Below are positions 23,001 to 28,088 of a DNA stretch of 28,088 nt, one piece after another (within the stretch, counting starts at the first letter, position 1; every line of letters starts with the position of its first letter). Made by a program: the position numbers and the translations under genes. Location: the NCBI GenBank assembly GCA_019649035.1, contig BMAT01011867.1, positions 111,527 through 139,614 of the forward strand, written 5' to 3'. The DNA comes from Elysia marginata (taxonomy: Eukaryota; Mollusca; Gastropoda; Plakobranchidae). Below the pieces are notes generated by a model. It had not been told where the DNA came from. It saw nothing but the letters and a program-made list of their open reading frames with translations, and made no database searches.

Positions 23001-26000
23001 TAATTGGAAGTGAATCTTGGTTGCCCTAAATAGTTGTAAAATGTAGTACGATTTTTTTTTCTTTTTAGTCTCATATACAATGATAATGTTGAGACAAACA
23101 TAGATCTACGTTAAACACAGCAATAAAGCTAGATGCATTTTGTTTTCTGATAAGTAAATGACAAATGTCGGCATTTTATCTGGTACAATAACTCTTACTT
23201 GAGCGATTCTTGCCTAGATTCTATAGTAGCAGCGTTAGACGTAAATATAGCAAAATTAAATGAATCTCAAATAGCAAAAAAAAAAAAAAGCGCCGGAGAT
23301 ACTTAATTGTGAAACTAAATTAAAGGAATGTCAATACTTGGTAGTAGAACATACAGCCAAAGCGTAAACAAGCGTAATTATTGTGCACACCGAAGAGCGT
23401 TCAAACCGTAACAATTTGCAAGGGGTCTGTCTCGAAGAGCGTCCAATGCGTAAAATACCGTTGCTTTAACACTGGAGTAATGGAGCGATTCCGGAAAATT
23501 ACGGTTTGGCATTTCCAGGTCAGCAAAAGCTGCCACGGATTTTCCTGGTTTGATCAAACTAAGTTCATGATGCTAGGCGCGCGTGGCCAAAAGACGCACA
23601 TTATGGGTTTTTACGCTTTGAACGGACATAGGATATAACATTTGAAATACTAAAAACTTTTTTTTCTTCTTTTTATTGGCATTGGGGGACCAAACCTGTC
23701 CAAAAACCTTCAAACGCAATAAACTCAGGTCACAATCAAAATAAAAAAACACTTTTTTCAGTGCCTCAAAGAAATTTAAAGGGCTTCACAATGTATACAT
23801 TTTGAAAAGTCACATAAAAGCTTGAGTAGACTTCTTTGTAGTAATGCTACATATAGTGGCTATTTATACATTAAAGTGAATGGGGTTGCAAGCTTATTTG
23901 GTATATGCCTATACTTTTGGGAAACTGAATAAGGAGGATTAAGCAGGATAAAAAAAAGAGAGAGAGAGAGACACACACACACACAAAGTAGGACCAAGCA
24001 TTGAATCATTTCTTCATGATTTGGGTTTTCGAATGGACTGATTTTAAAACATCAGTGCTTCCACTGGGAAGTGATGAAAACCGAGGATTTCTCTGGGGGG
24101 AGCAACCAGTGCGACAGCCTAAAGTTCTAGGGGGGTACCCGCGGAAAATTTTTTAAATTTTACTCTCAAAAGGCCCTTTTTAGGGGATTTTGGCAAGATC
24201 TGGTCTCAATTTTCAAAGGAGGAGTATTTGCCTATTTAAATCCTACAAGAATGAAACAATTTATCATTTTTAAAACTTTTCTTCGACTTTGTCCTTAAAG
24301 CTGCGAGTCTGAACTTTTTCACCACATTTAAATGATGTTTTCATAAAGTATCAACGACATCAATTTTAAAGAAATACATTAAACAGGGTCCAGACCAAAC
24401 CCTTGAAAATTTTTTCAAGACCCCAATTAGCGAGGAAAAAAAGACAGCAGCATATTAATAGGAATTACCAAAAAGAGCCCATTATCAATGATAAAAAGTG
24501 AAATTCCTTGAATGAATGAACCAGTACAAATTTTAGTCAACATAGATCTAGATGATTATGATATATATGTAGCTTACTTGAATTTTAAATGATATTCCTT
24601 GCCAACACTGCATTCAATTTTGTTTCCTTTTATTGCTTAGTTGGCCTAAATCTTACTGTCTTGACACAATATTACATAAATATATGGACAACTATATTAC
24701 ACAGGACCTATCCTTTCATTGTTCTCTCTATACACTATGTACAAAACTACGATTTGCCCGTCTTCCTTTAAACAGTTTTAAGGAGGCCTCTTTCTCTTCA
24801 GGTTCCTTAAAAACTAAGTAAGCCTCCTTGTTATTAGATTTAGACTGTTCTAGCCACAGTAAAAACAAAGGTGCAACATGCACATCCCTAGGTATTGTCC
24901 ACAAGAATATGAGGCGCTGTGACTTAGTCTACGATGTTACATTATCCAGGTTGACGTATTGTGTCAATGTTCTATAAATGTGATACAGTTATTCGACAAG
25001 CCCAGTAAAATTACACAATTGATAAGAAAAAAAATTAGAACTGGACTCTATTCACTGGCTGCCATAAACAACACATTTCGAAACTACTTGACCTGGTGGG
25101 GCCAAACATACGTCAATACTACCGGTAACTACTCATAGTAGGTACAGGAGCTAGCGTTGTATCGGACAATTTCAATATCAGGATCGCACTTCTGGTGAGT
25201 ACAAAACGAAATGATTCTGAGTAATGCAGACTTGAGTTTATCCACAAGTAATTTTTTTTTCGAGTCATCATAAATTATTACGGGGCAAACCGTAAAGTTG
25301 GCATGTCTGAGAGCTTCCTAACCTACGTGCAAATGGCATTCAGTCTGCTGAGAAACTTTGGGTTAAGATTAACTAGGTTTTTGGTCCCGCTCCTTTTTTT
25401 CCTTTATATAATGACACTGCTTAATATAAACTTTGGATAAAATAAACTTTTTTTATGGCCCTGAGAGGTTTATCTTAGGAGGATTCCACTGTAGCTAACA
25501 TGAAACTTTTAGACTGTTTTTCCTGACTTTTTCCGGAACCATTAAAAAATTCCGGACTTTTTCGAGATTTACCAACCTGTTGGGGACCCTGTATTTATTT
25601 CCTGGAGTGCGTAGAGCTTTACTGAAAGAACTGGATTGCAGATTTTCTCTTTTTCTTTTTTTCAATGCGAAAAATCGGTGAGACAGAAAAAAGTCAAGTG
25701 CAGATTTGTTTGAGGATGGTAAAAACTGCGAGTTTCCGCATAAATGCGGAAGAATGGAAGCACTAAAACTTAGTTTAAACAGACTCAATCATCGATTTTG
25801 TGAAATATTGAGAGAAATAAGCTTTAAGGTGATATTGAAGGCCCTATCTATTGTTACGTCCGGACAATTCGACCATGCATCTAAGTAAGTCCCAGGTAAC
25901 GAGAGCTCAGTTGAGTAGATGCATGCAAGAGACATCATTAAATCTTCAGCAGTTTTTATCATTTCCAATACCAATAATCCATGATCGTTTGTTGATTGAA

Positions 26001-27511
26001 TCAATCAAAGTTAAAATGCCTCTTTATATGCCTTATAAATTTTTTAATGTTTATCATTTTTTAAACAATATTGCCAATATCTGAATTCAATACATTGCAC
26101 TAATTTTTAGAACCACTGACAAAAATTGCATTTTCTGCTTGCTGGCAGACAAGGAAGTGAAAAGCAATAAGACAGGGGGAGAAAGAAGGAGAGTTGAGAG
26201 ACAGTGAATTCCACTTTCCAGAATGATGCAAAGTAATTATTTGTCCCTCTCTTCCTCTTGTTTCTTTCTTTCTACTTCTAGTCCTGCATTTATAGCTCTG
26301 TCTGCCTGTCTGTCTATCTGTCTCTCTCTCCCTCTGTCTTTGTGAAGACTTTTCAAACTGCACTATTTTCCTAAGTCTGTTATCTCTTCAATGTTCAAAG
26401 AATTTCAGTCATCTACTGTAGATTATTTATCCAATAAAAACTATAGTAAATCGGTCTTTAGTGAAACATGACATGCATGGTTAGAAGAATGAAAGAGAAA
26501 CTAAAACTATGCTTCATTCTTTGGAGGTGGCATTACGAAAAAGAACATGTTTCATATACTTAAATTAATCCAAAAATGGAAAGAAAAAGAGAAATCTTTA
26601 TTTTGGCACCCAATAAAACTTACATTGTCCACTTCCAAATCCCAACTTTGCCTTGATACTGCCAAAAAGACCTTGAGAACGTAGCTGTCGAGACGGTGAC
26701 AGTTGCTGGGTGGGGATAGAGTTGGAAGTTGATGGGACGCCGTCACCGCCGCCTCGTAGTCTGGGGAAAGGGTTGAATGACTTTTTCCTCAACTTTTTGC
26801 CTTTCTTAGCTGCTTTCTTTTCCTCTTTGGTCATGGGTATGAGGCCTTTAATTTTGATCATCTTGCGATAGGAATCTTCAATGGTTGGGTCATAGTCATC
26901 CACAAAAGTATCATTCACAAAGCGGAGGGTGACACAAGATTTGCCAACAGCACCACTGCCAAGCATTACGATCTAGAAGTAAACAGTCAATAACAGCATT
27001 TAAATCGATAAATGGAAATGATGGCAATGCATGGTTGCGTAGGGAAAGGAAGAACACCGAGGGGGTTGGGACAGTCAAATATTTAAGTGCAGAGTTCAAT
27101 CACAGTTAGATTAAGAAATAATCCTTTAAAAAGAGAATCGGTTGAATAAGATTCAACTCCACTTGATATTTCACAGTTGGTAATCAAAACTTTTTAAAAA
27201 TAGGAAGAGAGGCTTAGAGCATGGCTTCACTTCATAACTTAATAACTTCATGGTGTCAAACTGTTATCTTAAATTTAAAAAGAGATTGTATCTAGATTAT
27301 CAGTCAGTTGGTGTGCACCATCAATTACCTTGTAATCTGTACTGTTGCGAGGAATCTCCCCAACCAATCCTGTCATGGCATCATGCACCCCTTGTCCAGT
27401 CTTGGCTGAAGTCTGGAAGAACTTGACACCAAGTTTGGTGGCCAGAGCTATGCCCTGGTCAGTTGTCACGACAGCTTCAGAAAGCAGGTCATGCTTATTG
27501 GCAACTAGAAT
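4891..27511 (-). CDS. Circularly permuted Ras GTPase fused to zinc ribbon and VWA domain (13 exons, 5'-incomplete)
   Basis: Multi-exon gene assembled by eye from exons 27329-27511, 26624-26972, 19833-20064, 19104-19327, 17962-18046, 16787-16993, 15641-15827, 13208-13486, 12325-12441, 11720-11818, 9181-9272, 6964-7093 and 4891-5052. Every junction is GT-AG and every phase matches, giving 781 residues with no internal stop. Order of parts: Ras G4 (residues 5-8), G5 (34-38), G1 (66-73), G2 (T91), polybasic linker (about 105-177), zinc ribbon (C231, C234, C255, C258), VWA (about 308-540, MIDAS D314/S316/S318, T442, D468), beta-rich segment (about 540-650) and helical basic tail to 781. The family is the cpRas type known from Dictyostelium and scattered animals; its cellular role is poorly known. 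I expect a soluble, nucleotide- and divalent-metal-binding protein. The start codon and the G3/switch II part are missing and must lie beyond 28088. A further exon inside the 6.6 kb intron cannot be excluded. Confidence 0.9.
5053..6963 (-). other. Intron 12
   Basis: GT-AG intron of 1911 nt. Holds a purine-rich tandem duplication at 5171-5260 and, around 5935-6130, several TAGGCC-containing short motifs. No further exon found. Confidence 0.75.
5171..5260 (+). repeat. Purine-rich 50-bp tandem duplication
   Basis: The block starting ggagaaagaaaaaagaaaga occurs at 5171 and again at 5221, exactly 50 nt later, within GA-rich sequence. Confidence 0.85.
6964..7093 (-). CDS. Exon 12: basic helical region
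   Basis: Codes residues 686-728 after completing Leu685; acceptor gtctaaag, donor gtaagt. [20 protein letters not shown] continues the helix with strong positive charge, then [23 protein letters not shown]. Ends at phase 0, which matches the acceptor at 5052. A weak internal GT inside the GAG-TGT codons would give phase 2 and could reach the exon-like sequence at 3391. Confidence 0.88.
7094..9180 (-). other. Intron 11
   Basis: GT-AG intron of 2087 nt. Contains a short AT palindrome near 7701-7725 and a stretch of TCCGGAAA-type short repeats at about 8355-8430 that loosely resembles sequence near 25520-25570, reverse-complemented. No coding signal seen. Confidence 0.7.
9181..9272 (-). CDS. 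Exon 11: start of C-terminal helical region
   Basis: Codes 30 residues plus two bases of Leu685; acceptor atttacag, donor gtaagc. [20 protein letters not shown] then [10 protein letters not shown] is an amphipathic, alanine-rich helix pair of the kind that follows the beta sandwich in these proteins. The hydrophobic run is too short and mixed for a convincing membrane segment. Confidence 0.87.
9273..11719 (-). other. Intron 10
   Basis: GT-AG intron of 2447 nt. Contains the inverted-repeat element at 11229-11391. Short mirrored TTAGTCG/CGACTAA pieces near 10640-10740 may be another small decayed element. No exon found. Confidence 0.7.
11229..11391. mobile_element. Short inverted-repeat element (MITE-like)
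   Basis: The left end reads aaaacccctcaataaagacc and the right end contains gtctttattgagggattcc, its near reverse complement, about 160 nt apart. The inner part has further mirrored pieces (aggtcttataag / attggggtcttag). No coding capacity. A fragment with the same GGATTCCACT end occurs near 25480, which supports a dispersed family. Confidence 0.6.
11720..11818 (-). CDS. Exon 10: beta-rich segment
   Basis: Codes 33 residues (622-654), phase 0 at both ends; acceptor actaaacag, donor gtatgt. [20 protein letters not shown] is an edge strand-turn-strand, then [13 protein letters not shown] leads into the helical part. This exon is easy to miss: leaving it out keeps the frame but removes a strand pair that VWA-linked beta sandwiches normally have. 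Skipping it would be an in-frame event. Confidence 0.9.
11819..12324 (-). other. Intron 9
   Basis: GT-AG intron of 506 nt, mostly AT-rich. It contains most of a 130-codon plus-strand open frame (11925-12317) with no recognisable features; I take it as chance. Confidence 0.8.
12325..12441 (-). CDS. Exon 9: beta-rich segment
   Basis: Codes 39 residues (583-621), phase 0 at both ends; acceptor tccgttag, donor gtatgt. [24 protein letters not shown] continues the beta sandwich, and the exon ends in SVQNVPFQ, which joins VQIVYTR of the next exon to make a typical strand. The longer plus-strand open frame in this area shows no family features and is not a gene. Confidence 0.9.
12442..13207 (-). other. 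Intron 8
   Basis: GT-AG intron of 766 nt. Nothing recognisable in it beyond AT-rich sequence. Confidence 0.8.
13208..13486 (-). CDS. Exon 8: end of VWA domain and start of beta-rich segment
   Basis: Codes residues 490-582, phase 0 at both ends; acceptor ttgttcag, donor gtgagt. [20 protein letters not shown] is the last VWA helix and [10 protein letters not shown] a buried strand. [18 protein letters not shown] is the usual closing strand-turn. Then [34 protein letters not shown] begins the beta-rich part that follows VWA domains in Sec23/24-like proteins. Confidence 0.93.
13591..15040 (+). pseudogene. Degenerate non-LTR retrotransposon reverse transcriptase (interrupted)
   Basis: Plus-strand relic in two parts. 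At 13591-13740 [18 protein letters not shown] and then [16 protein letters not shown] match the reverse transcriptase palm of CR1/L2-like LINEs. At about 14304-15040 come [26 protein letters not shown] (the F-A-D-D catalytic box with its first Asp changed to Gly), [12 protein letters not shown] and [16 protein letters not shown], then a DPYHPLLN piece. Several stops and frame changes show it is dead. It is antisense to the host gene, inside intron 7. The clade is uncertain. Confidence 0.85.
13760..14275 (+). pseudogene. Second LINE C-terminal fragment nested in the first
   Basis: Between the two halves of the other element lies [20 protein letters not shown] followed by [11 protein letters not shown], then [23 protein letters not shown] and [11 protein letters not shown]. 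This is the conserved C-terminal tail of a different non-LTR element family, with stop codons. Its position inside the palm domain of the first element points to a later insertion. The exact borders and any target-site duplication are not clear; tttctg occurs on both sides (near 13744 and 14298). Confidence 0.7.
15391..15660 (-). repeat. Tandem array of about 50-bp units carrying the exon 7 end and splice donor
   Basis: Units start at about 15391, 15441, 15491, 15541, 15583 and 15632 (plus-strand gacacatacctctctataaaa). Spacing is 50, 50, 50, 42 and 49. The unit at 15632 contains the real end of exon 7 and its donor. On the minus strand, units at 15391, 15441 and 15491 repeat TTTTATAGAGAG followed by gtatgt, so three extra copies of the donor exist. 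The 15583 unit lost one base beside the junction and the 15541 unit lost the donor. Confidence 0.9.
15641..15827 (-). CDS. Exon 7: VWA MIDAS threonine and TDG loop
   Basis: Codes residues 428-489 after completing Glu427; acceptor tttgacag, donor gtatgt. [21 protein letters not shown] carries the MIDAS threonine (T442). [12 protein letters not shown] is the strand and third metal-site loop (D468), so the metal site is complete. [12 protein letters not shown] follows; the glycines are written by eight G in a row. The exon end TTTTATAGAGAG and its donor are copied several times in the adjacent intron. Confidence 0.93.
15828..16786 (-). other. Intron 6
   Basis: GT-AG intron of 959 nt with AT-rich sequence. 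Nothing recognisable. Confidence 0.8.
16787..16993 (-). CDS. Exon 6: VWA core strands
   Basis: Codes residues 359-426, acceptor ctgcttag, donor gtaagt. It begins [20 protein letters not shown]: the end of a helix and the second core strand of the VWA fold ([12 protein letters not shown]). The rest, [18 protein letters not shown], is the insert and loop before the next helix. The exon ends in SYE, where the last base of the Glu codon comes from exon 7. Confidence 0.92.
17221..17398 (+). repeat. CAA/AAT-rich tract ending in a GAT microsatellite
   Basis: Cagcagcaacaacaaca, then aataataata stretches, then gatgatgatgatgatgat at about 17375-17398. Confidence 0.85.
17595..17757 (-). mobile_element. 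tRNA-derived SINE fragment
   Basis: The minus strand from about 17755 reads GGCAGCGTGGCAGAGTTGTT, then AGCGCCTCGGACTCGAGATC and TGGAGGTCATGTGTTCAA. This is a tRNA-like head with an A box (GTGGCAGAGTTGTTAGCGC) and a B box (GGTCATGTGTTCAATTT), closest in type to tRNA-Ser/Leu-class heads. The body continues to about 17595. It is not a working tRNA: the B box has decayed and there is no clean acceptor stem. Confidence 0.6.
17962..18046 (-). CDS. Exon 5: VWA helix segment
   Basis: Short 85-nt exon, phase 1 in and phase 2 out, acceptor atatgcag, donor gtacac. It codes [27 protein letters not shown], the loop and first long helix of the VWA domain after the MIDAS. Both split codons make sense: alanine with exon 4 and arginine with exon 6, giving AVSRLIEQL across the junction. 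The surrounding plus-strand reading frame is only its shadow. Confidence 0.9.
18047..19103 (-). other. Intron 4
   Basis: GT-AG intron of 1057 nt. Contains a second tRNA-like SINE piece at about 18180-18395; otherwise AT-rich. Confidence 0.8.
18180..18395 (-). mobile_element. tRNA-derived SINE-like fragment
   Basis: The minus strand from about 18390 reads GTGTAGCGTCGTAGTCTAGT followed by GGTAGACACC and, further on, GAGGTGCACCCCTGG. The TAGTCTAGTGGTAGAC piece is an A-box-like D arm of the Gly/Glu/Asp tRNA type. The T arm is degenerate, so a SINE head is more likely than a tRNA gene. Confidence 0.45.
19104..19327 (-). CDS. Exon 4: zinc-ribbon second knuckle and start of VWA domain
   Basis: Completes Cys255 and codes residues 256-329 plus one base. 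Acceptor gtgtacag, donor gtttgt. [13 protein letters not shown] gives the second metal knuckle (C255, C258). After an acidic, Ala/Thr-rich spacer comes [12 protein letters not shown], a hydrophobic strand followed by the VWA metal-site motif DxSxS (D314, S316, S318). The donor is a weaker gtttgt but the next exon joins in frame. Confidence 0.92.
19328..19832 (-). other. Intron 3
   Basis: GT-AG intron of 505 nt that splits the codon of zinc-ribbon Cys255. AT-rich, nothing else seen. Confidence 0.85.
19833..20064 (-). CDS. Exon 3: zinc-ribbon first half
   Basis: Codes residues 178-254 plus two bases of Cys255. Acceptor ttgattag, donor gtaaat. It begins SQQQQAQAG, then [17 protein letters not shown] and the knuckle CKGC (C231, C234), and ends SSWT followed by the split cysteine. 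The [15 protein letters not shown]...WTCEFC pattern is a zinc ribbon like those before the trunk domain of Sec23/Sec24-type proteins. Its phase fits exon 2 directly although the intron between them is 6.6 kb. Confidence 0.87.
20769..21380 (+). repeat. Possible copy of a dispersed repeat, paired with 23340-23640
   Basis: Starts tatcctttgtccgttca and includes gtaaaaatgcgtaatcc, ttcttggccagaacgcgcc and accgtaattctcgctcc. The reverse complement of 23340-23640 starts atatcctatgtccgttca and has gtaaaaacccataatgtgcg, cttttggccacgcgcgcc and accgtaattttcc in the same order. The match is patchy by eye. Confidence 0.35.
23340..23640 (-). repeat. Possible opposite-strand copy of the repeat at 20769-21380
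   Basis: See the paired copy. This one is shorter, lacking about 430 nt of the middle. It contains several AACCGTAA / GCGTAAAA motifs. The plus-strand 85-codon frame inside it is not convincing as a gene. Confidence 0.35.
23957..23986 (+). repeat. GA then CA microsatellite
   Basis: Gagagagagagagag followed directly by acacacacacacaca. Confidence 0.9.
26296..26339 (+). repeat. CTGT/CT pyrimidine microsatellite
   Basis: Ctctgtctgcctgtctgtct then ctctctctccctctgtct. It lies near the 5' end of intron 2 as read on the minus strand, where it is purine-rich. Confidence 0.8.
26624..26972 (-). CDS. Exon 2: Ras P-loop, switch I and polybasic linker
   Basis: Codes residues 62-177 plus one base of 178. 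Acceptor acttctag, donor gtaagt. It opens [12 protein letters not shown]: Ras strand 1 and the P-loop GxxxxGKS (residues 66-73), with glycine at the position of Ras Gly12. Next comes [14 protein letters not shown], almost the exact Ras effector loop including the switch I threonine (T91) that binds magnesium. Ras-like sequence stops after KIKG (residue 104), at the end of strand 2. It is followed by [17 protein letters not shown] and a Gly/Ser/Pro-rich stretch with two GF.S-type pieces near the end. The polybasic run could bind acidic lipids or be a nuclear signal; this is inference. Confidence 0.93.
26973..27328 (-). other. Intron 1 in window
   Basis: GT-AG, phase 0, 356 nt. It sits exactly at the point where the Ras C-terminal helix joins the Ras N-terminal strand. 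Nothing else seen. Confidence 0.85.
27329..27511 (-). CDS. Exon 1 in window: Ras G4-G5-helix 5 segment
   Basis: Codes 61 residues, phase 0 at both ends; acceptor tgtaacag at the right, donor gtaatt at the left. It starts [10 protein letters not shown], the Ras strand 5 plus the G4 box NKxD that selects guanine. The segment [10 protein letters not shown] holds the G5 box SAK, and the following [12 protein letters not shown] matches Ras helix 5. In an ordinary Ras this is the C-terminal half; here it precedes the P-loop. The exon begins in the middle of the fold, so an upstream exon with the Ras strand 3, DxxG box and helices 2-3 must exist outside the window. Confidence 0.93.
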
Positions 27512-28088
27512 CTGTTACAACAAATATATTTAGTTGATATAAATTACATCAAGAAATTACCATGCAGTCAAATAGTTACAATACAAGATGTTGACACTTT
27601 TAACAAAGCATTTTTCGGAACTTCAAAACATTGGAAATTGCATAAGATTATCAAAAACTTGAAGAGAGATACTTGAACTTCTTTAGTTATAAAATATACA
27701 GAAGAAGAGGAATGACTGTTTGACACCTAACAAATCTTTTAAATGTCCCGATGTGTCTTGGATCATTCAAAGCAAGCAGAAAAAAATTCATGATTGATTG
27801 CTTTCTAACAGCAGAAATTTTATTTTAAAAAGAAAGCAAATGTTAAGAGTACAATTTCACTAATTTAAAAGACACAACAGCTATTTATTCTAATAATTCC
27901 TTTGTGCATCACCAACTAAATCTGTAAGGCTATGTTTCTCAGTTTCTCTATTAATCTCAACTGCTGCATTTTTTTTTTTCTTTTTCCTTTTCCAGCCTTT
28001 CTTTGTCTTTTACCTTGATCTTCGTTTTACTCTCTGTTTAGCTCCCTTTGCAAATGCAACCTTCTTCTATTTATTTCTCTTCCATCTC
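27512..28088 (-). other. Upstream intron, running out of the window
   Basis: AT-rich sequence before exon 1, ending in a good acceptor. A possible donor (AAGATCAAG then gtaaaa) near 28011-28020 follows a short open stretch, but that stretch has no Ras-like residues. The exon that should carry the DxxG box is not here. Confidence 0.65.

Larger units (their letters stand above)
20065..26623 (-). other. Intron 2 (6559 nt)
   Basis: The longest intron, phase 1. It contains purine-rich sequence at about 20210-20345, a possible inverted pair of repeat copies (20769-21380 and 23340-23640), GA/CA repeat at 23957-23986 and a CTGT-type repeat at 26296-26339. The longest minus-strand frame (21034-21495, 153 codons) lies in the repeat-like part and shows no protein family features. 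No extra exon was recognised, but a small one could be missed. Confidence 0.65.

Noticed and set aside
25495..25788. 97-codon minus-strand frame in intron 2
   Set aside because: Contains short repeated TTCCGGA-type DNA also seen near 8355-8430; low-complexity and not exon-like.
28011..28075. Possible upstream exon ending AAGATCAAG before gtaaaa
   Set aside because: No Ras-like residues, no pyrimidine tract before it, and short. It does not supply the expected DxxG segment.

Overview
This is eukaryotic, probably invertebrate animal, genomic DNA. It is AT-rich and dominated by long introns, microsatellites, tRNA-derived SINEs and dead non-LTR retrotransposons. A mollusc or other lophotrochozoan fits best, but that is inference from texture. 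There are no bacterial-style operons.

The window holds one real protein-coding gene, on the minus strand, read from about 27511 down to 4891. I reconstruct 13 GT-AG exons whose phases all agree. They join into 2346 nt, 781 residues plus a stop, with the 5' end beyond the right edge of the window. Residue numbers count from the first codon of exon 1, so they are not full-length numbers.

The gene encodes a circularly permuted Ras GTPase fused to a zinc ribbon and a VWA domain (cpRas type). Exons 1-2 give the Ras motifs in the order G4 (NKHD), G5 (SAK), helix 5, then G1 (GSGAVGKS) and G2 (PTIED). The normal Ras C-terminus therefore runs straight into the normal Ras N-terminus. The Ras strand-3/G3/switch II part is not in the window and should lie upstream. 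A lysine-rich, then Ser/Gly-rich linker follows. Exons 3-4 carry a CxxC...CxxC ribbon, exons 4-8 a VWA domain with a complete MIDAS (DxSxS, T, D), exons 8-10 a beta-rich segment and exons 11-13 a basic helical tail ending AYYSYQDN. The parts resemble the zinc ribbon-VWA-beta-helical layout of Sec23/Sec24-like proteins attached to a permuted GTPase.

Layout: 1-3237 is gene-free with AGT and TA microsatellites. 3238-3391 is a second exon-like ORF whose C-terminus (AYYLFQDD) resembles that of the last exon, suggesting an alternative or duplicated terminal exon. 4891-27511 is the gene. Its introns hold nested LINE fragments (13591-15040), a tandem array that copies the exon 7 splice donor (15391-15660), two tRNA-derived SINE pieces (about 17.6-18.4 kb), a small inverted-repeat element (11229-11391) and a 6.6 kb intron (20065-26623). 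27512-28088 is the start of a further upstream intron.
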